Origin: Ardenticatenales bacterium
GTDB taxonomy: Bacteria > Chloroflexota > Anaerolineae > Promineifilales > Promineifilaceae
Reading direction: 5' to 3'
Assembly (NCBI GenBank): GCA_020634515.1
Contig: JACKBL010000001.1
Span: 1 to 64,000 of the forward strand
DNA: 64,000 nt
Made by a program: the position numbers and the translations under genes. Shown here piece after piece: positions 1 through 8,333 of the stretch. The notes beneath the pieces were generated by a model that saw only the letters and a list, made by a program, of their open reading frames with translations, was not told the DNA's origin and searched no databases. Each line of letters starts with the position of its first letter. Position 1 is the first letter of the stretch.

Positions 1-150
1 AAGAAAGAGTAATTGGTGAATGTGTGAATTGCCGCACGATTAATGACCACTTTCAAAAAATGGCCGGCATTTCACCCCATCATTAACCATCCAACAGTTC
101 ACCAATTCACCAATTAATGATTACTGAAGCTGCGCTGCCTGTCACAAACG
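1..150. other. Spacer downstream of atpD
   Basis: No gene is visible. This AT-richer stretch holds imperfect inverted copies of AATTGGTGAA (around 11-20) and TTCACCAATT (around 98-115). No atpC start follows atpD on the minus strand within these bases, which is unusual because atpC normally starts a few bases after atpD. Confidence 0.5.
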
Positions 151-1545
151 TCACGCTTGCGCGCGCATCTGTTCCGCTTTCGCCACCGCATGGTCAATCG
201 TCCCCACCATGTAGAAAGCCTGTTCCGGTAGGGCGTCATGCTTGCCATCAAGGATTTCGCGGAAGCCGCGCACGGTTTCGGGAATGGTCACATATTGCCC
301 GTCCAGACCGTGGAACTTCTCCGCCACGAACATGGGCTGACCCAGGAAGCGCTCAATCTTACGCGCGCGCGCCACCAACAGCTTGTCATCTTCGCTTAAT
401 TCGTCAATACCAAGAATGGCGATGATGTCCTGCAAGTCCTTGTACCGCTGCAATACCTGCTTTACTTCGCGCGCCGTGCGGTAATGCTCTTCGCCGACGA
501 TGTGCGGCTGCAAAGCACGGCTGGAGGAGGAAAGGGGGTCTACGGCAGGGAAGATACCTTTGGCGAACACCGTGCGCTCCAGCGTCAGGCTGGCGTCCAG
601 GTGAGCAAACGTAGCCACGGGCGCGGGGTCGGAGTAGTCGTCGGCGGGCACGTATACGGCCTGCATGGAGGTGATGGAGCCTGCCTTTGTGGAGGTGATA
701 CGCTCCTGCAACTGGCCCATTTCCGCGGCCAGGGTCGGCTGGTAGCCGACCGCGCTGGGCATTCGGCCCAACAGAGCGGACATTTCCGAACCGGCCAGCA
801 CGAAGCGGAAGATGTTGTCAATGAAGAGAAGGACGTCGCGCCCTTCGTCGCGGAAATACTCGGCCATGGAAAGACCGGTGAGGGCCACGCGCAGGCGCAC
901 GCCCGGCGGCTCGTTCATCTGTCCGAACACCATCGCCACGGAGTTGTTCACCCCGTAGTCCTGCAACTCGTAGTAAAGGTCGGTTCCTTCGCGCGTGCGC
1001 TCGCCCACGCCCGCGAATACGGACACGCCTTCGTGCGCCGTGGCCACGGAGCGGATCAGCTCCGAAATGGTCACGGTCTTGCCGACACCCGCGCCGCCAT
1101 AGATGCCTGTCTTTCCACCTTTGATCAGGGGAGCAATCAGGTCAATGACCTTCATGCCCGTCTCAAATGTTTCTACTTTGGTGGACTGCTCCTGGAAAGA
1201 GGGGGCGGGGCGGTGAATGGGGTAATAGGTGTCCGACTTCGGGGTGGGTTGGCCGTCAATGGCGTCGCCAATGACGTTAAAAACGCGCCCCAGCGTCACC
1301 GGGCCTACGGGCACTTTGATGGGCGCGCCGGTTGACTTGACTTCCGCGCCGCGCGCCAATCCGTCCGTGGCGTCCATTGCCACGGCGCGTACCACCCCCG
1401 CGCCCAGATGCTGCTGCACTTCCAGCACGAGGCGGCCTTCCGTGCGCACAACCTCCAGGGCTTCATAAATCTCCGGCAAGTGGCCTTCGGGGAACTGGAC
1501 GTCCAGGACGACGCCACGAATTGCGGTTACTTTGCCTATCGCCAT
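151..1545 (-). CDS. atpD: F1F0 ATP synthase subunit beta
   Basis: Catalytic beta subunit of the F1 sector, which makes or hydrolyses ATP on the cytoplasmic face of the membrane. At 464 residues it has the family length. The P-loop GGAGVGKT lies at about residues 150-157, the catalytic Glu in GERTREG at about 182, the Walker B region is LLFIDNIFRF, and the C-terminal domain has an ELSEDD (DELSEED-type) segment. The ATG is preceded on the minus strand by an AGGAG-like site. It is the last visible gene of the atpA-atpG-atpD run and is separated from atpG by four 34-bp tandem repeats, which is unusual inside an atp operon. Confidence 0.98.
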   Translation of the reverse strand: MAIGKVTAIRGVVLDVQFPEGHLPEIYEALEVVRTEGRLVLEVQQHLGAGVVRAVAMDATDGLARGAEVKSTGAPIKVPVGPVTLGRVFNVIGDAIDGQPTPKSDTYYPIHRPAPSFQEQSTKVETFETGMKVIDLIAPLIKGGKTGIYGGAGVGKTVTISELIRSVATAHEGVSVFAGVGERTREGTDLYYELQDYGVNNSVAMVFGQMNEPPGVRLRVALTGLSMAEYFRDEGRDVLLFIDNIFRFVLAGSEMSALLGRMPSAVGYQPTLAAEMGQLQERITSTKAGSITSMQAVYVPADDYSDPAPVATFAHLDASLTLERTVFAKGIFPAVDPLSSSSRALQPHIVGEEHYRTAREVKQVLQRYKDLQDIIAILGIDELSEDDKLLVARARKIERFLGQPMFVAEKFHGLDGQYVTIPETVRGFREILDGKHDALPEQAFYMVGTIDHAVAKAEQMRAQA

Positions 1546-1562
1546 TTAATCCTCCATATGAT

Positions 1563-1698
1563 CTGCCTGGGCGTTATCAGCTTCCAGGCGGACGTTCTGC
1601 CTGGGCGTTATCAGCTTCCGGGCGGACGTTCTGCCTGGGCGTTATCAGCTTCCGGGCGGACGTTCTGCCTGGAAGTTATCAGCTTCCGGGCAGACGTT
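1563..1698. repeat. Four tandem 34-bp repeats between atpG and atpD
   Basis: Four head-to-tail 34-bp units occupy 1563-1596, 1597-1630, 1631-1664 and 1665-1698. Units 2 and 3 are identical. Unit 1 differs by a single A/G change, and unit 4 carries GGAAG for GGGCG plus one further change. The last unit runs into the atpG stop codon (1697-1699), so the array fills nearly the whole atpG-atpD spacer. There are no spacers between units, so it is not a CRISPR. It lies inside the presumed atp transcript and could change mRNA stability or the beta:gamma ratio. That role is inference. Confidence 0.93.
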
Positions 1699-2602
1699 AT
1701 CCTTTCAGTGCTTCAGCGCCGCCGACGATGTCCAGGATTTCGCCCGTGATGCTTGCCTGGCGGGCCTTGTTTCTTTGTAGGGTGAGTTCATCAATCAGGA
1801 CGCTGGCGTTGTCAGTGGCATTTTGCATGGCCATCATGCGGGCGCTGTGTTCGCTGGCCAGCGACTCCAGAACGGATTGATAAACTTGCAGGTCGGTGAA
1901 GCGAGGTACGATGACGTTTAAGAGCGCCGCCGGTTCCGGCTCATAGCTGTAAACACGGCTGGAGACATTGCTCAGGTCTACGCCCTTGACGTATTCGGCC
2001 ACGGCCATGCCTTCGAAGTCGAGGGGCTTGAGTGGCAAAAGCTGCTTCACCGCGGGTACGCGGGTGACAATGTTGATGAAGTCGGTGTATGCGATAAAGA
2101 CTTGATCGACTTTGCCGGCAAGATAGTCATCCACCACCACCTGCGCAATCGGACTCGTATCCAGGGTAGACGGCGGATCCGGCAGGTTATCGAAACTCGC
2201 CACCACGTTGTAGCCGCGGCGAATCATCAGGTCGCGCCCCTTGCGCCCCACCGTGATGACCTGGGCGGGCGTGTGCAGGGCTTGAATAAATCGCTCCGCG
2301 CGAGCCACGATGTTCGCATTGTAGGCCCCGGCCAACCCACGGTCCGACGTGATCAGGATGATGGCCGTGTTTTTGATTTCGCCGCGAGACGTGAGCAGAG
2401 GGTGTCCCGATTCGCCCACGCCGGGCTGCGCCGCCAGGTTGTTGAGAATCTCAAACGCCTTTGCCGCATAGACGCGGGTAGCCTGAACCTGTTTCTGCGC
2501 GCGCTGCATCTTGGATGTAGAAACGGCGGCGAGGGCACTCGTCACCTGCGCGATGTTTTTGATACTGGCTATGCGTTTCTTCAGTTCGCGTTCAGTAGCC
2601 AA
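1697..2602 (-). CDS. atpG: F1F0 ATP synthase subunit gamma
   Basis: Central-stalk gamma subunit, which couples rotation of the F0 ring to catalysis in the alpha3beta3 head. It has 301 residues. The N-terminal coiled-coil helix begins ATERELKKRIASIKNIAQVTSALAAVS-like and contains the conserved KI-I-TSAL pattern. The C-terminal helix ends with the typical AMQNATDNA and LTLQRNKARQASITGEILDIV-type segments. It starts 28 bp after atpA on the same strand and is clearly co-transcribed. The stop codon overlaps the end of the 34-bp repeat array. Confidence 0.97.
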   Translation of the reverse strand: MATERELKKRIASIKNIAQVTSALAAVSTSKMQRAQKQVQATRVYAAKAFEILNNLAAQPGVGESGHPLLTSRGEIKNTAIILITSDRGLAGAYNANIVARAERFIQALHTPAQVITVGRKGRDLMIRRGYNVVASFDNLPDPPSTLDTSPIAQVVVDDYLAGKVDQVFIAYTDFINIVTRVPAVKQLLPLKPLDFEGMAVAEYVKGVDLSNVSSRVYSYEPEPAALLNVIVPRFTDLQVYQSVLESLASEHSARMMAMQNATDNASVLIDELTLQRNKARQASITGEILDIVGGAEALKG

Positions 2603-2630
2603 GATTGACTCCTTTTGTGTTCCTGGTGGA

Positions 2631-4301
2631 TTATTGACCTGCCCAGGTGGCGTTGAAGTCGGTCAGGGCCTGTTTCAGGGCGGCTTCGGTAGCGTCCGTC
2701 CACCGCTTGGTGTCCCGAATGGTTGCGCCCACTTCGGTGTGGGCGGTGTCCATATAGCGCGTGAATTCGCTGATCCAACGGCGCACTTCGTCTTTTTTCA
2801 CGTGATCGAGGTAGCCGCGCGTGCCGGCATAAATCAACATCACCTGATGATCCAACGCATACGGCGCATACTGCGGCTGCTTCAACAACTCCATCAAACG
2901 CTCACCACGCGCCAACTGCCGCTGCGTCGCCGGGTCCAGGTCCGAACCGAACTGCGCGAACGCCGCCAACTCCCGGAACTGCGCCAGGTCCGCCTTCAAA
3001 CCACCTGCCACCTTCTTCATCGCGTGCGTTTGCGCGCTGCTGCCCACGCGGGAGACGGACAAACCGGTGTTAATAGCCGGCCGCTGCCCCGCGTTGAACA
3101 GGTCCGTTTCCAGGAAAAGCTGCCCATCCGTGATCGAAATAACGTTCGTGGGAATGTAGGCGGACACGTCACCCAACAGCGTCTCAATAATCGGCAGCGC
3201 CGTCAAGGACCCGCCAGTTCCCGGCACCTTGCGCGCCTCATGTTGGTCCGCGTCCGGCATCGCCTCCATCGCCTTTTCCAGGTTATCCTTGGCCAGGTTG
3301 CCATAATAACGCCGGCCATCCACGCCCTGCGTTTCGCTCGTCACCTCGCTCCCTTTAGGAACGATCACGTACTCGTCACGCAGACGCACGGCGCGCTCCA
3401 ACAAACGGCTGTGCAGCGAGAAAATGTCGCCCGGATACGCCTCGCGCCCAGGGGGGCGGCGCAAAATCAGAGACATCTCACGATACGCCCAGGCGTGCTT
3501 GGAAAGGTCATCATAAATGACCAGGGCGTCGCGCCCATTCTCCATGAACTCCTCGCCAATGGCGCAGCCCGCATACGGAGCGAAGTATTGCAGCGGCGCA
3601 GGATCGGAAGCGCCGGCAACGACCACGACGGTGTACTCCATCGCCCCGTAGCTGTCCAACGCCGCCACAACCTGCGCCAACTGCCCCACGCGCTGTCCAA
3701 TCGCCACGTAGATGCAGATCATGTCCTTGCCCTTCTGGTTCACAATGGTGTCCAGGGCAATGGCCGTCTTACCCGTCTGGCGGTCGCCGATGATCAACTC
3801 GCGCTGACCGCGGCCAATGGGGAACATGGCGTCGATAGACATGATACCCGTCTGCACGGGGGTGTCCACTTCCTTGCGCTCAATGATGCCGGGAGCAATA
3901 CGCTCAATAGGGCGGCGGTTGGCGGCATTGATGGGGCCTTTGCCGTCCAGGGGATTACCCAGTGAGTCCACCACCCGCCCGATCAGAGCATCCCCCACGG
4001 GAACGGAGGCGATCAGGCCCGTGGCCCGCACTTCGTCCCCCTCTTCAATTTCCGTGTAGTCGCCCATGATCACAATACCGACGTTGTCCGGCTCCAGATT
4101 GAGGGCAACGCCGCGCACGCCGTTACTAAACTCCACCAGTTCCGACGCCTTCACGTCAGCCAGACCTTCCGCCAGGGCGATACCATCCCCCACGGAGCGA
4201 ACCGTCCCCACGCTGCGGGACGTTAATTGATACTCAAATCCTTCGATTTGCTCGAGAAGCGCATCCGTGATCTTCTGAAAATCGGGGGCAACGGTTGCCA
4301 T
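2631..4301 (-). CDS. atpA: F1F0 ATP synthase subunit alpha
   Basis: Regulatory, nucleotide-binding alpha subunit of F1. The P-loop GDRQTGKT lies at about residues 172-179, and the beta-barrel, nucleotide-binding and C-terminal helical domains are in the usual order. At 556 residues it is somewhat longer than the common 500-515, mainly because of a longer C-terminal region. AGGAGG sits just upstream of the ATG. Upstream on this strand is an M42 peptidase rather than atpH, atpF, atpE or atpB, so the F0 and delta genes must lie elsewhere. Confidence 0.98.
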   Translation of the reverse strand: MATVAPDFQKITDALLEQIEGFEYQLTSRSVGTVRSVGDGIALAEGLADVKASELVEFSNGVRGVALNLEPDNVGIVIMGDYTEIEEGDEVRATGLIASVPVGDALIGRVVDSLGNPLDGKGPINAANRRPIERIAPGIIERKEVDTPVQTGIMSIDAMFPIGRGQRELIIGDRQTGKTAIALDTIVNQKGKDMICIYVAIGQRVGQLAQVVAALDSYGAMEYTVVVVAGASDPAPLQYFAPYAGCAIGEEFMENGRDALVIYDDLSKHAWAYREMSLILRRPPGREAYPGDIFSLHSRLLERAVRLRDEYVIVPKGSEVTSETQGVDGRRYYGNLAKDNLEKAMEAMPDADQHEARKVPGTGGSLTALPIIETLLGDVSAYIPTNVISITDGQLFLETDLFNAGQRPAINTGLSVSRVGSSAQTHAMKKVAGGLKADLAQFRELAAFAQFGSDLDPATQRQLARGERLMELLKQPQYAPYALDHQVMLIYAGTRGYLDHVKKDEVRRWISEFTRYMDTAHTEVGATIRDTKRWTDATEAALKQALTDFNATWAGQ

Positions 4302-4453
4302 ACACTATCCTCCATTTAATTAGGTGCATTCCATCTTGAGAGGGAGGCAAAGCAATAATTAATTGTTGAGTGGTTGAATGGGTGAATGGTTACTTGCTCA
4401 CGCATTCACGAACGATTATTGCCAGTTCCCTTCAAATTCAGTTTTCTCATTTC

Positions 4454-5521
4454 TCAGATTGTCAACCCGCCCACAGTTTCCGCATCCAGTCGGGCAACGA
4501 GGGCGATCAGCAGTCGGATCGACTGATCATAATCATCGCGGTAAATGATGGAGCCGTGGCTGTGGATGTGCCGCGAAGGAACACCCAAGACAACCGTGGG
4601 GACGCCGGTGCCGTGCATGTGAATGGCCGCGCCATCCGTTGCGCCACCGGGCATGAGGGAGTATTGCAAGGGTATCCCCAGGCTGGCGGCGGTGTCAATG
4701 ACGAGATCGCGCAGCTTGATGTTGGGAATCATGCGCGCGTCGTAGACCATCAGGCTGGGGCCGCCGCCCAGTTTGACATCGCTTTCTTCCGGTTTGATGC
4801 CGGGCACGTCGCCGGCAATGTCGGATTCGAGGATGATGGCCACGTCGGGGTCAATGGCGCGCACGCTGGTGGTGGCTCCACGTACGCCCACCTCTTCCAT
4901 GACGGTGGCTACGCCGTAGAGGTGGTTGGTGTCGTTGCCCTGTTCCGCGTAGTGGCGCAGGGTTTCCACGACGAGGGCGCAGCCAATGCGGTTGTCGAAC
5001 GCTTTGGCCAGGTAGGATTTGCCGTTGGACAAGATCTGGAACTGGCTCTGGGGAACAATGGGGTCGCCTACGCGAATGCCGGCATTCTCCACATCCTCTT
5101 TCCCCGTCGCCCCCACATCAATATACATCTCATCCTTCGTCACAATCTTCTTGCGATCATCCGCCGTCAGCAAATGCGGCGGCCTGGCCCCAATCACCCC
5201 CGTCACATTCCCCTTGTGCGTCTTGATCACCACGCGATGACCCAACAAAACCTGGTCCCACCACCCACCAAGTGGCAAAAACTTGATGAAGCCTTCCTTC
5301 GTCACATGGCGCACAATAAAGCCAATCTCATCCATGTGCCCCGCCAACAACACTTTGGGGCCGCTCCCCGGCTGCTCGCAAATCAGGCTGCCCAAATGAT
5401 CCCGCGATACCTGCCCCAACGGCTCCAGATATTGACGCAACAACGCCCTCACTTCCGTCTCATAACCGGGCACGCCATGCGCTTCGGTTATGGCCTGTAA
5501 AAATTGCTCCGTCGCATCCAC
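4454..5521 (-). CDS. M42 family metallopeptidase (glutamyl/leucyl aminopeptidase type)
   Basis: Cytosolic di-metal aminopeptidase of the M42 (tetrahedral TET peptidase) family. Visible metal-site motifs in order are AGHMDEIGF, AFDNRIGC, MEEVGVRGA, ESDIAGD and the late HSHGS. I chose the GTG at 5521 because an AGAAGGA site precedes it and it gives 355 residues, the family norm. The longer open frame to 5611 adds a low-quality leader without motifs. It is transcribed in the same direction as atpA, but a 152-bp gap separates them. Confidence 0.93.
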   Translation of the reverse strand: MDATEQFLQAITEAHGVPGYETEVRALLRQYLEPLGQVSRDHLGSLICEQPGSGPKVLLAGHMDEIGFIVRHVTKEGFIKFLPLGGWWDQVLLGHRVVIKTHKGNVTGVIGARPPHLLTADDRKKIVTKDEMYIDVGATGKEDVENAGIRVGDPIVPQSQFQILSNGKSYLAKAFDNRIGCALVVETLRHYAEQGNDTNHLYGVATVMEEVGVRGATTSVRAIDPDVAIILESDIAGDVPGIKPEESDVKLGGGPSLMVYDARMIPNIKLRDLVIDTAASLGIPLQYSLMPGGATDGAAIHMHGTGVPTVVLGVPSRHIHSHGSIIYRDDYDQSIRLLIALVARLDAETVGGLTI

Positions 5522-5644
5522 AGTTTCTGATGATCCTTCTTGACATAGGAGAGGCAGCGATTTGCCCCGCCATTTGCACCCACGGCACACGACTGGCGAC
5601 AGCCCGGTCACGACACGGCAAACGCGCCGCCACCAACCTGTCGC

Positions 5645-5681
5645 CCCCTGACAACTTCCGCCAGACGATGATTGTCAGGGG
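5645..5681. repeat. Inverted repeat in the 410-bp spacer before the glycosyltransferase cluster
   Basis: CCCCTGACA (5645-5653) and TGTCAGGGG (5673-5681) form perfect 9-bp arms around a 19-bp spacer. It lies between divergently transcribed genes (M42 peptidase on the minus strand, DUF2142 protein on the plus strand) and could be an operator or hairpin. Apart from this and the -10 box at 5920, nothing else is recognisable in 5522-5931. Confidence 0.55.
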
Positions 5682-5919
5682 ACAATCACTCCTGTGCGTA
5701 CAAATGGAATTCGGTAAAAGTAGCAGGATTTGACCAGGAGGCGCATCCGTACGCGGCCATCCACCGCGCCGGGAGGATTTTCACATGCAAGAGTAACCCA
5801 CCAGCACGCCCCTGGTAGCAGGGGAAGTTTACCGTAGCCCCGGCAGTTTGTCCACAATTCGCAAACCCTCCGCGCGGCGTCATGCTGGCTTCGCCCTATT
5901 TTCGCGGGCACACATCCGC

Positions 5920-5934
5920 TATAATGGCCTGGTG
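5920..5934 (+). promoter_or_regulatory. -10 box adjacent to a GTG start (leaderless candidate)
   Basis: A consensus TATAAT occupies 5920-5925 and the chosen GTG start is at 5932. Transcription would begin at or within a base or two of the start codon. No Shine-Dalgarno sequence is present. No convincing -35 is visible. Confidence 0.6.
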
Positions 5935-8139
5935 ACAAAACAAACAGGGAATCGTGGGGCGCGGCTGCTTCGCTGGGAACTGCCGGCAATTTTGCTCGCA
6001 TTTAGCCTTCTGGTGGGGTTGACCAGTTGGGCCGTTCCCCCCTTCGAGGGACCCGATGGCCCCGAACATTTCGCCTATGTTCTCTGGCTCGCTGCCGGCA
6101 AAAGCTTTCCGCCACAAGGAGCAGCCGCCTGGGACACCCCCCTGCGCCAGGAAGCCAGCCAGCCCCCCCTCTATTACGCCCTGGCCGCCCTCACCCTGCG
6201 TCTGGCAGGCGCGGGGCAATTCGACCGCCCCATCCAACGCAATCCCCACTTCCCCTCCGACGCCCCCGGCTACCTGCCCGACAACAAAAACGTCGTCATT
6301 CACGATCCCCAACGCCCCGCCTGGGAAGATGGCTGGGGACCCGTGTATCTGGCGCGGCTCGTCTCCTGGGTCTCCGGCCTGATCCTGCTGGCAGCCGTCT
6401 ACGGCCTGGCGCGGGAAACCGCTCCAGAGACCCCCCTCGTGCCCCACCTCGCCACCCTCGCCGTCGCCCTCAACCCGCAGATCATCTTCCAAAGCAGCGT
6501 CGTCTCCAACGACATCGCCGCCGCCGCCGCCAGCGCCGTCACCCTCTGGCTGTGGGCGCGCCTGCTGCGCCGCGGCGCCACGGCCGGGCGCGGGCTGGCC
6601 CTGGGTGCGGCCTTTGGCCTGGCGGCACTGGCCAAAACGAACGCGCTGGCGCTGGCCCCGCCCCTGGCGCTGGGGTGGTTCTGGCTATTATGGCGCAAGC
6701 CCCACGCGCGCAAACGCACGCTCTCCGCCGGCTTGCTGGCGGCGGCGGCAGCCCTCATCGTCGGCGGCTGGTGGTATGTGCGTTCCTGGTGGGTGCTGGG
6801 CAGCCCGTTGGGGTTGAACACCCACTGCTACGCAATCTGGGCCTACTGTGGCGACCCCACCCGCCGCCCGGACGCGCTGGCGCAGTGGCGCGAGGTGTAC
6901 TACTCCTTCTGGGCCGCGTTTGGGTGGGGCAACATCAAGCCGCCGGGATGGGTGTATGGGGTGTTGAGTGTGTGTTTGCTGCCGGCATTTTACGGATGGA
7001 CGCGCCTGATCAAACAGTGGCCGCGCCGCCGCCAATGGCAACCAACCAGCCTCCTCCTCCTCCTGCTCGCCCTCGTCTTCCTCCTCCAAATCGGCGCACT
7101 AGAACTGTGGATGCGGCAAGTCACCGCGCCGCACGGGCGGCTGCTATTCCCCGCCGTGGGCGCGGTCGCCATCTGGCTGGCCTTCGGCTGGCGCGCCGCC
7201 GGGCGATTTGCCCCGCTGCCACTGCTGCTAGCCCTCGTCGCCCTCGCCGCCGGCTCCTGGTGGGGGCTGATTCGCCCCGCCTACGCGCCGCCCACACACC
7301 TCTCCCCCGCCGCCGCGGCCGCGCTGGCACAGCCGCTCGGCTGGCGCTTTGATGACCTGGCCGTTCTCACGGGCGCGCAGCCGCTGGCGGACAGCACCGC
7401 CGCCGGCGAGACCCTGCCGCTGCGTCTCTGCTGGCACACGCTGGCCCAATCCATCCGGGATAAGAGCGTGTTTGTGCAGCTCGTCGGGCCGCAAAACGAA
7501 GTCGTCGCCAGCCGCCGCACCTATCCCGGATTAGGCGGCTACCCCACCAGCCGCTGGGACGTGGGCGTTGATTTTTGTGACGTGGTGCGCGTGGAGATTC
7601 CGGCGGACCTGCCCCGCTCCTTGCTCTACCAGGTGGAGGTGGGGTTGATCGATAATGTTTCCGGAGAGCGACTGGCGGTGTTTTCGCCGGCGGGCGAACC
7701 GCGCGCGGACCAGTTCGCTACGAGGGTTTTGCTGCGTGCCAGGGAGGTAGGGGAGGAGATGAATGCCGGCACTTCTCCCCTCCAGCTCCAGTCCGCCACC
7801 TTCGACACCCACTGGCAGCCGGGCAGCCACCCCACCGTCACCCTCACTTGGGCGCTGGCGCAACCCGTCAGCCTGGACTACACCATCTACGTTCATCTGC
7901 GCCCCGCGGCTGGCGACGCCAACGTCGCCCAGGCGGACGCGCCCCCCGTGGATGGCTGGTATCCGACTTCCTATTGGCTCGTCGGCGAACCGGTACGCGA
8001 CACACATACCTTCGCGCTGCCGGCAAACATCCCCCCCGGACCATACCAACTGTTCGCCGGCTGGTACGATCCCGTCAGCGGCAGCCGCCTGGGGACAGAA
8101 TTCTTTCTCGGTGACATAACCGTACAGGGACCCCCATGA
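5932..8139 (+). CDS. DUF2142/GT39-like integral membrane glycosyltransferase with C-terminal beta domains
   Basis: Large polytopic protein of the GT-C fold type, of 735 residues from the GTG at 5932. The N-terminal half has about a dozen hydrophobic helices and the early DUF2142-like loop motif PPFEGPDGPEHF, followed by SQPPLYYALAAL. GT-C enzymes move sugars from polyprenyl-phosphate carriers to acceptors outside the membrane. The soluble C-terminal third contains two beta-sandwich-like units, the last with the pattern YVHL...WLVGEPV.D...PGPYQL..GWYD. The catalytic DE of its paralogues reads DG here, so activity is less certain. It is first in a run of four paralogues. Sugar and acceptor are unknown. 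Confidence 0.8.
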   Translation: MTKQTGNRGARLLRWELPAILLAFSLLVGLTSWAVPPFEGPDGPEHFAYVLWLAAGKSFPPQGAAAWDTPLRQEASQPPLYYALAALTLRLAGAGQFDRPIQRNPHFPSDAPGYLPDNKNVVIHDPQRPAWEDGWGPVYLARLVSWVSGLILLAAVYGLARETAPETPLVPHLATLAVALNPQIIFQSSVVSNDIAAAAASAVTLWLWARLLRRGATAGRGLALGAAFGLAALAKTNALALAPPLALGWFWLLWRKPHARKRTLSAGLLAAAAALIVGGWWYVRSWWVLGSPLGLNTHCYAIWAYCGDPTRRPDALAQWREVYYSFWAAFGWGNIKPPGWVYGVLSVCLLPAFYGWTRLIKQWPRRRQWQPTSLLLLLLALVFLLQIGALELWMRQVTAPHGRLLFPAVGAVAIWLAFGWRAAGRFAPLPLLLALVALAAGSWWGLIRPAYAPPTHLSPAAAAALAQPLGWRFDDLAVLTGAQPLADSTAAGETLPLRLCWHTLAQSIRDKSVFVQLVGPQNEVVASRRTYPGLGGYPTSRWDVGVDFCDVVRVEIPADLPRSLLYQVEVGLIDNVSGERLAVFSPAGEPRADQFATRVLLRAREVGEEMNAGTSPLQLQSATFDTHWQPGSHPTVTLTWALAQPVSLDYTIYVHLRPAAGDANVAQADAPPVDGWYPTSYWLVGEPVRDTHTFALPANIPPGPYQLFAGWYDPVSGSRLGTEFFLGDITVQGPP

Positions 8140-8199
8140 AACAATTGGACAGCTATCCCAGTTGCAATTGACCTGATGCCGCTTACAATTACGCCGTTA

Positions 8200-8288
8200 G
8201 GAGCGGAAACAACCGAGACAGCGAGGCTGTTTCCTGACCGCTCCACCAGGCTGACGAGGCCATTCCCTTGTTCATTCCATCGTCAGCC
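8200..8288 (+). repeat. Two-hairpin repeat family B, copy 1
   Basis: Hairpin 1 has outer arms GGAGCGG/CCGCTCC enclosing a small ACAGC-GAG-GCTGT stem. Hairpin 2 has arms CTGACGA/TCGTCAG with GCCATTCC at the start of its loop. A second copy at 56667-56754 has the same layout with compensating changes in the stems. The element ends 45 bp before the next gene and could be a structured RNA leader or a mobile palindromic repeat. Confidence 0.7.
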
Positions 8289-8333
8289 CTTGTTGGGGAA
8301 ACCACGTCACGGCTTTCACCCTCGTAAAACTGT

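Noticed and set aside
484..1335. 283-codon + strand open frame
   Set aside because: Antisense shadow of atpD with no recognisable motif or ribosome-binding site.
1563..1698. CRISPR-like array
   Set aside because: Units are contiguous 34-bp tandem repeats without unique spacers and no cas genes are present.
2511..3965. 484-codon open frame on the + strand
   Set aside because: Antisense to atpA, with Arg/His/Gln-rich composition typical of the shadow of a GC-rich gene; atpA has all its motifs on the other strand.
6027..7352. 441-codon + strand open frame
   Set aside because: Out-of-frame shadow of the DUF2142 gene, Arg/Pro-rich throughout.
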